Part shown: positions 47,079 through 58,177 of the stretch, one piece after another
Position numbering within the stretch: position 1 is the stretch's first letter
Layout of the letters: each line of letters begins with the position of its first letter
From: Ophiosphaerella korrae
Taxonomy: Eukaryota > Ascomycota > Dothideomycetes > Pleosporales > Phaeosphaeriaceae
Assembly (NCBI GenBank): GCA_028456385.1
Contig: JALNQF010000171.1
Location: 1-64,000, forward strand
DNA: 64,000 nucleotides
Reading direction: 5' to 3'
Translations under genes and position numbers: made by a program
The notes under the pieces: model-generated
What the model was told of the DNA's origin: nothing
The model's database searches: none
The model's input: the letters and a program-made list of their open reading frames with translations, nothing else

Positions 47079-47586
47079 CCAGCAGCAGCAGCGTGCCACC
47101 GGCGCGCTCGGGACCAACGGCATACTCGCCGAAGCGTGCGACGCAGACGCGTCATGCAACCAGGACGCGCAGACATTCAAGGGCATATTTTTCCAGCATT
47201 TGAGCGCTTTTTGCGCGCCGTTGCCGAGGCGCGTGGCGCCGGGGGGTAAAAGAGAGACGTATGCGGCGGGTGGGGAGCTTGCGCGGTTGCATGGTGTGCG
47301 TTGTGCCGAGTATGGGGAGTGGGTTGTGTGGAATGCGGAGGCGGCGTTGGGGACGCGGGATAGTGAGGGGAGGTTTGGGGCGTGGTGGGGGGCGGGGGAA
47401 GAGGGGGGGTTGGGGGACATGGAGGGTCGAGGGGAGCGCAGGGTGTTGTTTGCTGGTGATGATTTGAATGATAGGGGCCGTGGGAGGACGGTGGAAACCC
47501 AGGGGGGTGGATTGAGCGTGGTAAGGGCCATGTATGAGTTTTTGAAACGGAGGGATCAAGGGCGGGAGTTTGATGTGGAAGAGTGA
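45774..47586 (+). CDS. GH76 alpha-1,6-mannanase-like (DCW1/DFG5-related) protein with polyQ tract
   Basis: Exons 45774-45882 and 45929-47586, intron 46 nt, about 588 residues. The signal peptide is residues 1-25. GH76 features: the catalytic Asp pair D178-D179 in MQAYDDMLWVVLEWLE, GWDWRLCGGGMTWNP, YKNAITNQLFISAS, and YTYNQGVILSGLRGLWEATGN. GH76 proteins act on alpha-1,6-mannan or transfer GPI proteins to the cell wall. No GPI tail is visible here; the last 60 residues are Gly/Glu/Arg-rich. An insert Q15-H-Q4 (47032-47091) interrupts the fold after WHHTEH, just before a conserved C-terminal part (GTNGILAEACD, FKGIFFQHL). Codons downstream of it are strongly G-rich. Confidence 0.87.
47032..47091 (+). 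repeat. (CAG)15-CAC-(CAG)4 coding microsatellite
   Basis: Pure CAG at 47032-47076, CAC at 47077-47079, four more CAG to 47091. It encodes the polyglutamine insert of the GH76 protein. Confidence 0.95.
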
Positions 47587-47604
47587 GCTTGGGTTATCTC
47601 TGGG

Positions 47605-47606
<2 letters not shown>

Positions 47607-47641
<35 letters not shown>

Positions 47642-47654
47642 AGGGGGGGGGGGG
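47607..47654 (+). repeat. (GT)16 followed by a G12 run
   Basis: GT dinucleotides at 47607-47638 and G12 at 47643-47654, starting 20 bases after the GH76 stop codon, so probably in its 3' UTR. Confidence 0.95.
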
Positions 47655-48079
47655 CTGTGAGAAAGGAACTGAATGGTAGTCATGTGTTGTTGTTTTGAGA
47701 TGAGAGTGTAATAGTAATATGACATGCTTTTGGTAGCACTCTTCATGTTTTGTCTATTAGAAGCCCTGTGTAGCTCGAATATGTGGAAGACGTACTGTGC
47801 AGTACAAAACTTTACGCAACAAATCTTCGTAAAACCTATTACTACTGAGCAAATGCTGCTTCCCAACACAGCCTTCGAACGCTACATCACTCGACTAGGG
47901 AAATTTAAGTTTTTATTCCTCATGGGACGATGAAAGACAAGTTGAGCGTTTTCGATTCCATGGGGAAAAAAAAAGACAGCGAAGTCGATTTACTTATCAA
48001 ACTCTACTTACACCCCTACCCACCCCTCCCCAACCCTCACACGTCAAAAAAGGGGTATTAATCCCATCCTTCTTCCATC
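47655..48079. other. Convergent intergenic region
   Basis: 3' flanks of the GH76 gene and KAP120. No gene. Confidence 0.5.
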
Positions 48080-51000
48080 CTACATAATCCCCAACTCCCC
48101 AAACCCCTTCATCACATCCTTATCCACGCGCTCCAACCACTCCTCGCGGAACACCGCCTCGCCTCCACACTCCTGAATCGCTTGTTTTAAATGCTCGCGC
48201 ACAAAAGCCACGAGATTAAGTCTATGAACTGTATCCGAGTATATGAGCTCGCGCTTGCGAATGTCCTCTGGGGCTTCTGGGTCTGTTGGCTGGTATGGTT
48301 CGGGGGGCCAGTAGAGGCAGCTGTGGTTATATTAGCGCGTATGATAGGAGAAAGGGGGCCGGGGTGGGCGTACTCTTGACTCTGATCATCCATGCCGTCT
48401 AGGAGTTCGACAAGGACGCTTGTCCAGATGCTCATGAGGCTTTGCAAGCGAGCTAGCATCTTTGCGTCAGGAACTTCAAGAAGGCGTGTGAGGACGAGGG
48501 CCATAAGTTTCTTGTTGGGACTGTCGCCAATGTTTTCGATATGCGAGAACCATTCTTCAAGAAGCCAGTCTAGCGTTTTGTCGAGTGACTCGTTGGATAC
48601 GGATTGGAGGGCGGAGAGGAGGGTGGAAGGTGAGGCGAGGCCGATTCGTGCTAGGACAGTGAAATAGTCGGTTTCAACGACACCGTCGACAGCGCGAGAA
48701 GGAAGCTCGCGGTACGGGCCGTGGGATTGGTGGTGTTCCCATGCGCCGTGTAGGCCTTGGAGAACTTTGGCAAGGAAGCCGGTTGAGATGAGGTCGCCAG
48801 TCACTATCTTTACTGCATTTTCGCCGCCAACTCCTTCTGCGCCGCGAATAATGCATTGGACAAGATGCGTCATTATTCCGCTTGCTTCGGGCTTGAGAGT
48901 CCCTTGCAATTCAGCCAGGGCTTGGAGAAGTGCAGGACGGAAGTCGTCGGTCAATACCGCGGCGGGCGCGAGAAGAAGATAAGCCTCAGTGATCTCAATC
49001 GCTTTGCGAAGTGTTTCGTTGTCCATTGTAAAGAGAGGTAGAAGGTACTGGAGAAGAGCCAAGAGCTCCGGAGGGGTAGGTTCTGGAGCCGATGGTGTTT
49101 GCGCAATGATGGAGGACCACAGGTCGAGCGCGTCTTCTAGGAGGTAGACTTGTATTTCCGAGCCCGGTTCAATCGCGCTCTGAATAATTGGCAAGAAGGA
49201 GACGTGGAAAGAGCGAGAATCCGCTTTCATGGCATTCGTGAGGCGTGAAAGCATGGTCAAGATGGCTTGCTTCATTAGATGCTCGTCCCCTGACTGTTCC
49301 CATAACGGCGGCAACAGAGCGATGATGCTGTTGGCGTATGGTGTGATCTGGTCTTGTTAGGCGGAACAGGGTGGGATTAGAAATGACTTACATTATGCTC
49401 CATTCTCGCAACAATGATACTAATAGTGCTGAGTAGTGCCATTTTGGTTTCTGCAAGTTCGACCTCCTGTACCAAGGCCATCATCCTTTCCAGAATTACT
49501 GGAGCATACGGCAAGAAGAGGTCAGCATGGAATTCCCACTCATCCGCGACATTCCTGAACTTCCGACCCGCTGTGACTCGAACTACTTGATCGTTGAGTG
49601 GGTCATTCTTGTCCATAAGATGCTGGAAGATTTGATATACGATTGACTTCTTCTCCTTGGAGATTTTAACAGTGATCCATTGTGAGATGATGATAGCAAT
49701 GCGGCGGCGGATGATATTGTAGCCTGGCTTCTGCTTGGCCACTTCAACCACCAATGTATTCTCGATGAACGAGTCGAAGTCAAGCTGATCGTGGAGTATG
49801 TCGGCAGCAATACCAATGGCAGTGTAGACGGAGTCCTTGAAAAGAACATTTTCATTATCGGGTGCTGTATGTGTATTAGCAAGAGAACGGACACTTCAAG
49901 GTAAGTACTCACTGGCGACACTGTAGAAGACTTGGAGTAGTGGTTGGATGATCAAATCTTTGAAATTCTTTGCGAGATCTAGGAACAATTTCTCGGCGCA
50001 GGGACGAACGGCAAACTCCCAGTCCTCGCCGCCCTCCTCCATCTTCTCCCATTCATCGGGCTCTTCTTCCCACATGCGGAGGTCGCTAGGGCGGAAGACA
50101 AAAAAGCGTGTGACAAGTGCTGAGATCATATCGCGAACCAAGTCATCTGTCAAGAGGTGCGACTTAATCAGCTGCGTCGCTTGGGCCTTCTCATCCTTTT
50201 CTTGCTGTTGTTTGTAGCGGAAGCTCTGGGTAGGATAGAAGACCATCTTTACGCATGCTCGTATGGTAAGGAGGCCTTTCAAACCCAGGCGCTCGAGAAT
50301 GGGCGTCTCATCGTCAGCATCACCGTCAGTACCAATTTTGGCACCATCAAGCGACTTGGAGCCCCAGGTCTCGCCTAGTTTTGAGACGAGGCTCCAATAG
50401 TCGCGCACAAGGTCTAGCGAGTCTGGCAGAAGGACAAAGTCTGCTGGGTGAGTGTGAGCCATATTCATGTGAAGTTTGGACAGCTGCATCAAATGCTTCT
50501 CGATGATTTGTCGCACGCTAGAAGCAAGAGGCGAGTCTGCTGAGCCGACATATTGGAAAAAGTCTCCAAAGTGATTTCGCGTCATGGTCCAAAACTCTTG
50601 GACATCCCTTTCCCTGGCTGGAAAGTCGTAGCCTGCGATGATTAGGCGTCGAATGATCTTGATGGCCAGCAAGCTGGTCTCCATGCTCTCGATTGCCCCA
50701 CCCTCGTCCTCGCCGCCATGGCGCAGAAAGGATTGCCAGGCCTGCACCTTGTTCGCGTATATGTTGCCAAGCACGTTGAAAATCTCTGGTGTTACAGACT
50801 GCAGGGTCTGGCGTGTTCGAAGCAGGCGGCCGGTCGATAGCTCCTTGACGATGTACAGCAGGATGAGCAGGGCCCGAGGAAGCTGCAGCCGGTAGGCGTC
50901 GGGGCCGGTAGACGCGCGGAGGATCTGGAGGAGCTGCTGGAGCAGGTCTGGCCTGTATGGTGTTAGGGACATTTGGCGGTGGCAAACAGCCCCTCGGCTC

Positions 51001-51415
51001 ACCAGTCATTGGGAAACTCGAAGCGGACGATTTTGGCAACCACCAGGGCATTCTGCAGGGCCAGACGGTGGTCGGCCTCGTTGATTGCACTCTGAAGCAA
51101 TCGTCGGCGGATGGCAGTCTTGTCCTCCTTGGTGACGGCATTGGACGCCGTCTTCCGCCAATACTTGTCGATGCCGTTCTTGAGCTGGATGATGGCGAGG
51201 TAGCGGACCTCGATGGGGAGCGACTTGTCTAGGAAGACAGACTGCAGCAGCGGGTAGTAGCCCTGCGTCTTCTCCCACTGCTGCAGCTGCTTGGTGCCCG
51301 TCTGGATCTGGTGCGCGTCTGTCGACGAGGCGGAGCGCAGAACATGGTAGAGGATGCCTTCGGTCAGCGGATTGGCCTCGCCCGGAACCTCTATGGCGCC
51401 AAACTCGACGTTCAT
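48080..51415 (-). CDS. KAP120: Karyopherin KAP120 (importin-11 type)
   Basis: Five exons: 51415-51003, 50952-49913, 49864-49392, 49347-48374 and 48320-48080, about 1046 residues. Introns are 44-53 nt and phases agree throughout. The importin-beta N-terminal domain is at about 29-85 (KQLQQWEKTQGYYPLLQSVF, SLPIEVRYLAIIQLKNGIDKYW), followed by HEAT repeats to the end. It ends FREEWLERVDKDVMKGFGELGIM. In yeast Kap120 imports ribosome-assembly factors and is bound by RanGTP. The size matches the family. The last exon (about 80 residues) would be missed without splicing. Confidence 0.92.
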
Positions 51416-52007
51416 GGTTGGGGACTGGCGGCTGCAGGTTTGGTGGTGGTGGGGTATGTGGACCGGCACCGCGCAAAGCGAGGGGCACCAAGGGCGGGAG
51501 GGCAAGTGAAGAGTGAAGGTCCTGCTCACCCAGGCCAAGCGTTTGGGTTATCTATGTTGTGTGTGTGTAAACGTGCAAACAGAAAGCGTGCAGCGACTCG
51601 AGTCGCCAGCGGTTGTAAGGCGCGTTTCAAAAAGTTACCGTGTGCGTCACAGGCAGGACCGGTCCAGCTGCACTGCTGCAGCTAGCCTCGACGCCATATT
51701 ACGATATGAATACACAAGCCGTGAATAGTCCACGGTAAACCAGGCAGTTTGCTCGAGCAATTCGTGCCAGCATGAATTCTGGCTGGGACTAGATCCTGGC
51801 CTGAAGCATGTGTCGCCTAAACATGCCCTTGGTCGTGGCTCTCGCATCGAACCTCGGCCCAGCCACAGCCTCGACAGAACATGACATGCGTCACCCCATC
51901 GCCCTACCCCCATTATCGTCAACCACCACCACCACCGCCGCCTCCCCCTCCTCCTCCTCCAACACACTGCCTCTGCCCATTTCCTCCCTCCCCGCCAATG
52001 CGCCCAA
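51416..52007. promoter_or_regulatory. Divergent promoter region, KAP120 and PEX2
   Basis: About 590 bases between divergent ATGs. Dense CCN repeats near 51918-51962 are low-complexity. A GTGTGTGTG run lies near 51558. Confidence 0.5.
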
Positions 52008-53549
52008 ATGCCCGCCGCCGACTTCGCCGCCGCTCAACACCGCATCGCAGCCCGTCGCGCCCAACGCGCCGCCCAACGCGCGCACCATGAATCCACACAC
52101 CCAGCCCGCCAACCCTCGCGCCTCCCCTTCCCCTTCGCCTCCGCCTGGGACGCCATAAGAGGCCGCCAAGGCACGCGCCCCGAGTTCCGCGTTGGCCAAG
52201 TTGATGCCGAACTCCTCGACGAAGAGCTCCTGGAGCTCCTGAAAGGCCAGGTCGGCGAGGGCCTCAAGTACTTTGGCTCGCACATCGCCGACCACTGGAC
52301 GCCAGAAATCCTCCTGGGGCTGCGTATGATTTTGTTCAAGCTGAGCATCTGGGACCAGAATGCGTCGTATGGCGCCCATCTGCAGGGGCTGCGGTACACG
52401 GATGCGCGCTCCAGTGCGCCGAACCGGCCGCCCCCGAAGCCGTGGCAGAAGGCTGCGTATGGCATGATAACGGTTGGCGGCCGCTATGCGTGGACCAAGT
52501 GGGAGGAGTATTTGCTTTCGGCGCAAGAAGACTACACGCGGCCGGAATCGCCACAGACCAAGCTTCTCGCTGCACTCACCGAGCGCCTGAATTCCGCACA
52601 CGACGTCGCGTCCCTGGCCTCGTTTCTCGTTTTCCTGGTCAACGGGCGGTATCGCACCATTACCGATCGCTTGCTGCGCCTGCGTTTGACGCCGACGTCA
52701 GCGTCCACCAGCCGCGAGGTTTCCTTCGAGTATCTCAACCGCCAGCTTGTGTGGCACGCCTTCACCGAGTTCCTTTTGTTCCTTTTACCCCTTGTTGGCA
52801 TATCGCGGTGGCGCCGCATTCTGGGCCGGACGTGGCGCAAACTACGCACGGCTGTTCTCTCCCTGCTTGGTCGCGCCTCCCCGTCTGCGTCCGACGAGGA
52901 GGAGGCCAAGTCCGGCGAATTGTCGTTCCTCCCTGAACGCACGTGCGCAATATGCTACCGCGACCAGAATCCCACATCGGCAAGCGAGGCAGACGTGCTC
53001 GCCTCCTCGGTTGGCGGTGGCGGCGTCGTGGGCTCTGCGGCCACGGATATCACAAACCCATACGCAAGCGTTGAGTGCGGATGCATATACTGTTTTGCGT
53101 GTCTGGCGCAGCGCATCGCGAATGAAGAGGGCGAGGGGTGGCCGTGTCTGCGCTGTGGCGCGCTGATCAAGGAATGCAGGCCTTGGAACGGAGACATCAT
53201 CGAAGAGCAGCCGCGGCGCGCCGAGCAACCCGAGAGCAGAGATGCCTTTGGTACTGTCAAAAGCGTGGGATTTGCATCGTTTGGAGGCGAGGCGAGGGTG
53301 GAGGAGGAGGCATTACAGGAAATCGAGCCCATGGCTGAGGGAGATGATGAAGTGGACGTCGAAGACGACAGTTTGCTGGAAAAGACGAGGGGCTTGGATC
53401 TGGGCGAGTCCTTGGCTTTTACAGAAAGCTCGGAGTGGGCGAGGGCGAACGAAGAGACAAGTAGCGAGGAGGACGAGCAGAGCGAAGAGTACGACGAGGA
53501 TGAGGAGGAAGAGGGTGAGGAGTTGCAAGGATTGGAGTTTGATCAATGA
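52008..53549 (+). CDS. PEX2: Peroxisomal RING E3 ligase PEX2
   Basis: Single exon, 513 residues from MPAADFAAAQ. The Pex2/10/12 N-terminal region is recognisable: VGQVDAELLDEELLELLKGQ, then membrane helices (ASFLVFLVNGRY, TEFLLFLLPLVGI). The RING finger is near residues 313-385: CAIC, then an unusually long Gly/Ser loop, CGCIYCFACLAQ, CLRCG. Pex2 forms with Pex10 and Pex12 the membrane ligase that ubiquitinates Pex5 so the receptor can be recycled. The last 120 residues form an acidic Glu/Asp tail not usual in Pex2. The 3' end is 76 bases from the convergent BuGZ-like gene. Confidence 0.9.
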   Translation: MPAADFAAAQHRIAARRAQRAAQRAHHESTHPARQPSRLPFPFASAWDAIRGRQGTRPEFRVGQVDAELLDEELLELLKGQVGEGLKYFGSHIADHWTPEILLGLRMILFKLSIWDQNASYGAHLQGLRYTDARSSAPNRPPPKPWQKAAYGMITVGGRYAWTKWEEYLLSAQEDYTRPESPQTKLLAALTERLNSAHDVASLASFLVFLVNGRYRTITDRLLRLRLTPTSASTSREVSFEYLNRQLVWHAFTEFLLFLLPLVGISRWRRILGRTWRKLRTAVLSLLGRASPSASDEEEAKSGELSFLPERTCAICYRDQNPTSASEADVLASSVGGGGVVGSAATDITNPYASVECGCIYCFACLAQRIANEEGEGWPCLRCGALIKECRPWNGDIIEEQPRRAEQPESRDAFGTVKSVGFASFGGEARVEEEALQEIEPMAEGDDEVDVEDDSLLEKTRGLDLGESLAFTESSEWARANEETSSEEDEQSEEYDEDEEEEGEELQGLEFDQ

Positions 53550-53625
53550 TTCAAGCATGAGATGTTATAATTAAGACCCTTGATAGACGCCACGAAGCGT
53601 ATTTCTATTCCTCGCCTGGGTCTAA

Positions 53626-54630
53626 CTATGTCCGCATGAAGTCGGCAAACCTAGGCAACGCAGCCATCTTCTCCTCAGGACTGATGTTGTCATCATTATA
53701 GATCAATCTCATGTTCTTGTCCTTCTTGCTCTTCTTGTCTTCCTTCTTGTCCGGCACTTCCCTCTGCACACCTGCGATGAGATCATCGAGCGACGACTGT
53801 ATCGCATCTGCGCCGGGAGGAAACGCGCCAGGTGGTGCAGCAAAACCTGGCCGGGGCGGTAGCACGCCTGGTTGGCCGGGTATGCTGCCTGGCCGAGGTA
53901 TGGCGCCGTTGGCGGGAGAGAAGGGGTATGATGGTGCAGCAGCGCCAGGAAAGGCAGCCGGAATACCGTAAGGATGCTGGACGGCCGGGGGCGTCTTGGA
54001 CGGCGTGTTAGCATGGTCAGATGTACGGTTGCTGGCGGCTTTGAACATACGGGGTTGGCAACCGCTTCTGCAACGGGTGGCGGCAGCGGCAGTACGCCGT
54101 TCTTGCGGTCTGTCCTGTACTTATCCGCGCGCTGCTCAATGTCTTCCAGGCCCTCAGCCACCTTGGGTCGCTTGCCTGGCGCGGCAGAGCCGTTTGCATA
54201 CAGGCCCCGGATCGGATTCCCCGTGACGCGCGCGCGCTCCTGCTCTTCGGCAAAATGTGCTTGTGTGACTTGCTGGTTGTGTTGGTCGATGATCTCGGCG
54301 GGCACGCCCTCCATGCCGAAGATCTCGATCTCAAGGCCTTGCCGCCCGGCGTTTGCATTTTCGACGTGCGTGAGGTTTTCCTTGTGCACCTGGTTCATGT
54401 GCACGGAGAGGCCTGGTAAACTGTCAATGCCTAGTTCTCGCGTGGTGGTGCTGCGGCCCGGTACCTCCAGCCGTGTTCAGTCGCCTCCCGCAGCGCTCGC
54501 ATTTGAAGTGTTTGGCCTTTTGGTGGGAAATGAGAATCTTCAGGTCGTCAAAGTCGCGCTCGCAGTAGTAGCACCATGGCCGCTCGAGCTTCTGGCTCAG
54601 GTCTGGGTATCTCTTGCGCTTCTTCGTCAT
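53626..54630 (-). CDS. BuGZ/ZNF207-like C2H2 zinc finger protein
   Basis: Three exons: 54630-54465, 54412-54051 and 53994-53626, about 298 residues. Two C2H2 fingers lie near the start: [23 protein letters not shown] and [24 protein letters not shown] in part. [21 protein letters not shown] follows, a signature of the ZNF207/BuGZ family, then a Pro/Gly/Ala-rich low-complexity region. In animals BuGZ binds Bub3 and microtubules; plant and fungal homologues are less known. No certain GLEBS motif is seen. The second intron uses a CAAG acceptor after CTAAC; an acceptor 15 bases further (CCAG) is equally in frame. Confidence 0.82.
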
Positions 54631-55178
54631 CTTGCCTGGCGGGTCGAGGTTGGGGGCAGAAGCCTGCGGTCAGCACGGAGGGTCAGGCGGTCACGTGTGG
54701 TGGTGGTGGTGTGGTGGTGTCGACTGGAATCATGCCGTCCTCGCAGTCGCCGTTGTCGTGAAGCTCCCGCCCGCGCTTTCCAAAGCGAGCTCTCTGGCTG
54801 CGCTTGGACCTGCCCTGGCCTTGGCGGGCAGTCTCACTTTTCTCTGCCATCTCTACCGCCTCTCCCGCCTGCTCGCGCCCCTCGACATGCACACAATTAG
54901 ACTCGGCAGGAATCCATCCGCTTTGATGTGGGCGGACGGCTTCCTGACCGTTGCAGCCCGCACATCAGCCACTTGCGTCTCTGACACCTACCACAAGTCC
55001 TTTCGAGGAACATCCCGTGCCTTCGCGTCTTGCGTCGGCATGGTGTATGCGGCTGTACATCGGTTCGTGCTTTCTTGCTGCAAGAACAAATCAAGATCCT
55101 TCATAGTACATACTGCCTCGCTCGTCCGAGACTCTCCACAGGCGTGTGTCTCCTTGGAATGCTACATGCCCCGGCCAC
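54631..55178. other. Intergenic, UCH 3' flank and BuGZ promoter
   Basis: About 550 bases between two minus-strand genes. No gene. Confidence 0.5.
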
Positions 55179-55970
55179 TCACGCCTCTGCCGTCACCAAG
55201 GCCATCAAGCTAAAATTCACATTGCCGTCCGCACTCGCCATCATGCCGCGGATCACGTCCAGGCACTTGTCCGACAGTACGCCCTCGTCAGCTGCTAGAG
55301 CCCCTAGATCAATTGGCCCTGCCCGGTCTCCATCGAGCTGATACAGATGGCCGTTCTTATGCGACTTGACAAAACATATGTAGTGATAATCCACATCGTC
55401 CTCGGCACTCTCTGGCGCCTCAGTGTCGCCTTTCAGTGCTACTTCGGTGTAGGCTTGCTCAAGCCCGCTATCCCTTTCGAGAGCTTGCGCTAGTTGACCC
55501 GCGTCAGGCGATGACGCCTTTCGTATCAATTTATCGAGCATCGAGTCCGGCACTGACACCACATTAGAAACACCCACCGAGGTAAGACGAATCATACCCA
55601 GCTTAGTCCTTGCTTCTCCGTTGCACGCCGCATGCAGAATTGCATATAGCCCACATGCATTGTTGATTGTCTGCTTGTAAAACACCACGTTTCCCTCCTT
55701 GCCTGCCTCGTGCTCCTTTCCCACATCTTCGGTCATGACTCTTTCTTCATAATCCTCAGTAGTGGGAAATACCAGACATAGGGCATACACTGGCTGCGGA
55801 AGGAACCCAAGTAACTCTGCATCATCCAACGATAGTACATCTTGAAATTCAAGTGATTCAGAGAGGCCCAGTTTGTGTATGAGCTCGGTAAACATTTCTG
55901 GATTGGATTCAAGAGGAATGAAATGCTTGCCGTATGTATCTATCGACATGGCTGTTGCTTCCATTTCCAT
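55179..55970 (-). CDS. YUH1: Ubiquitin C-terminal hydrolase, UCH/Yuh1 family
   Basis: Single exon, 263 residues. The peptidase C12 active site is complete: Q100 and C106 in YKQTINNACGLYAILHA, H196 in DYHYICFV and D213 in YQLDGDRAGP. The N-terminus KHFIPLESNPEMFTELIHKLG is the standard UCH start. The enzyme removes small adducts from ubiquitin (or Rub1) C-termini and recycles ubiquitin. The ATG at 55970 is upstream of other in-frame Mets (residues 3 and 8), and translation could begin at any. No upstream exon is needed. Confidence 0.93.
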   Translation of the reverse strand: MEMEATAMSIDTYGKHFIPLESNPEMFTELIHKLGLSESLEFQDVLSLDDAELLGFLPQPVYALCLVFPTTEDYEERVMTEDVGKEHEAGKEGNVVFYKQTINNACGLYAILHAACNGEARTKLGMIRLTSVGVSNVVSVPDSMLDKLIRKASSPDAGQLAQALERDSGLEQAYTEVALKGDTEAPESAEDDVDYHYICFVKSHKNGHLYQLDGDRAGPIDLGALAADEGVLSDKCLDVIRGMMASADGNVNFSLMALVTAEA

Positions 55971-56415
55971 GGCTGTTATCCTTTGCTCACAGTCAGTGTG
56001 GGTAGGATTAGGTGTTGAGGGGTGCTGCTAACCATTTCGGTGCGTGGCGCTAGCTTTAGCTTTCACTTCAAGCAATCATATCCCTCGTATGCATGAGCGG
56101 AAACTAACGTCCAAAGAGAAGGGGACATTTGTTCACACTGCATTCAGAGTTTGACGAGCAAATAACAACGCGTTACGTCATGTCGCCATGTTTCTCATTT
56201 CGCTCGCGCTTTTGCGTGAGACGCACCTAGATAGCTGAGCACAGATGGCTCACGCCATCGTGCATCCCAGTCTTGTGGGCTGCCACACAATGCAAAGCCT
56301 CCTGGAAAAGCATTCTGCTCTCAACAACGGTAAGCTAACAATCAAATTGGCTTTTTGGCTTCTCCCAAAAATCCAATTATCTTATTCAAGGAAGTAAAGG
56401 TCCGTGTAAATAATC
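55971..56415. promoter_or_regulatory. Divergent promoter region, UCH and BTB gene
   Basis: About 445 bases. No gene seen; a GCTAGCTTTAGCTTTCAC stretch lies near 56050. Confidence 0.45.
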
Positions 56416-57492
56416 ATGGAAAGGTACCACGGTTCCGTTCGTGCCGACTCAATTGCCGTCAAGTTCCTTTCTCAGTGAAGCAAGCGAAGACTATCAAACA
56501 ATAGTACTCCAGCAGCCGGAATACTCAGATTTCAGTCATGAGGAGATTAGAGTTGAGGATTACCAGAATGGTAGAGGACCTCAATCTTGGAAAAAGGTCT
56601 CTCCAATCTTCACTAAGCTCGCATTACAACAGCTTCCTTGGGCCAATACGTGCCTAGTAACAGAAAGAGCCAAGCCCATCTTCGACTGTCAGTTGTATGC
56701 TAGCTGCAGAGGGTTTATGCTGACGTGAACAGACTTCGTGGACCTGTCATTCAAGTCTGCGTAGGCTCTGACGGCTGCCAGGGCCTTGCTTCAAACCTAG
56801 CCATATGCGAATGTGACGATACTTGGTTTCTACCAAAAGAACTCCTTTTCCACTACTCTCCCTTTCTTAAAGTCGCGTGTGAAGAGAACAACGAGGATAA
56901 TCGAGTGTGCCTTCCTCAAGGCGACCCTGCCATCTTCGCCTTATATGTCGAGTACTTATACTATGGTACCTACCCCTTGTCACCGCCAGGGCTTGCCTCT
57001 TCAACCCCAAATATACACACCCAATGCTGGGTCCTTGGTGATGGACTCGGCTGTATCCCCTTCAAAAATTTCGCCATGCGACACCTATTCCGGCAATACG
57101 GTTCTTCGTTGTTTTTCGGTAACCCCCTTGAACCGCACTACTTGCAATATGCCTTGGACAACACTGCACTCAGCTCAAAGTTTAGGCAGTTTTATGTCTC
57201 GCTTTTCGTCCGGTGGTATTCAAGCCCGGTCAAGGTTAAGGGGGAGGTGGAGGCGTGGGATGCATTGTTGGAGAAATGGCTTGATGTTAGGCTGTGCTTG
57301 CTTAAGAGCTTTCAGTCCGAGGGAGAGCGTGCCCCAATTGATAGGGAGGATTATATGGAGGGCGATGAAGGGGTATTGTCTGGCGAGACTATGGCGTTTG
57401 CTAGGGCTGTGATATCTGCTAGGGCTCCGACATCTGTCGAAAATTTGACACCTGAGATCGGCAAGTCTACTACGCTTAAGAATGAAAATTAG
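56416..57492 (+). CDS. BTB/POZ-like domain protein
   Basis: Proposed exons 56416-56423, 56476-56694 and 56733-57492, about 328 residues. The first exon is only ATGGAAAG. Splicing it over 52 nt gives MESEASEDYQTIVL and provides an ATG for the next exon, which otherwise has none. A second intron of 38 nt (GTATGC...AACAG) keeps the frame into LRGPVIQVCVGSDG. The BTB fold is then readable: FLPKELLFHYSPFLKVAC, RVCLPQGDPAIFALYVEYLYYGTY. The N-terminal HEEIRVEDYQNGRG recalls a motif seen in other fungal BTB proteins. Function is unknown; BTB proteins often dimerise or serve as cullin-3 adaptors. Exon joints are the weak part. Confidence 0.6.
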
Positions 57493-57796
57493 GTCTTGTC
57501 GAATGGTGGTAATCATATGCGTCTTAGTAGAGAGATAGATACATAGTAAATCGAGGATTTACATATTATTCACACATTTGTAATTTGTTTTCAGTGCATT
57601 TTCAGATGATTTCTTCTATGATGGTTGAAGGTGATATGATGATTGGTCCACAAATGAAGCGCACTCACAGACAAACAAACGGATTGCATCCGCTACCTAT
57701 CTAGGTAGTGAAAATTGGCCAAACCATTCACTTCATTTTGTCACTCATTTCCCCGCAATTATTGCTTGCCTGTGAAATTCTAACCTCCTCACTCAT
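57493..57796. other. Intergenic
   Basis: About 300 bases, no gene seen. Confidence 0.5.
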
Positions 57797-58177
57797 ATGG
57801 CTATCCACGAAACTATAGCTTCATCCGCAGCCAACCATGAAAACGAAATGGGCGCCGCAGAATCTTCCACGAGAAATACTACCGCAAACGAAAGGGAGAA
57901 GAGTAAGATGGTGGAAGATGAGCTCGATAGAGTCATGGCTAGCATACCCCCAGTCATGGCTAGCCTACCCCAGTCAAGGTAGGTACTACCCATAATGCAT
58001 GTAGTATGAAGTCGCTTTCTAGCTATGCGATAGGACCCCATCGCTACACGAGAAGCTCTACGCCAGATCCTTTTGAAGACGCAAGTTTTATTGGAGGACG
58101 ACAACGAAAGGCTTCAGCTGGCCCATTGCATTCTCGCCAAATGTGCTGAGATTGTTGCGGAGGCCAGCATGTGTTGA
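57797..58177 (+). CDS. Doubtful small hypothetical gene
   Basis: An ATG at 57797 opens about 61 codons (polar, Asn/Glu/Ser-rich). Splicing GTAGGT (57979) to GATAG (58033) gives a 74-residue product ending at 58076. However a better-looking frame, DPIATREALRQILLKTQVLL and onward to a stop at 58175-58177, starts exactly after the acceptor but one phase off. Either the splice or the sequence is wrong, or a frameshift has broken the gene. No family recognised. Confidence 0.3.

Noticed and set aside
46705..47531. Several long frames around the CAG repeat giving polyL, polyA or polyS
   Set aside because: Shadow frames of the GH76 gene created by the triplet repeat.
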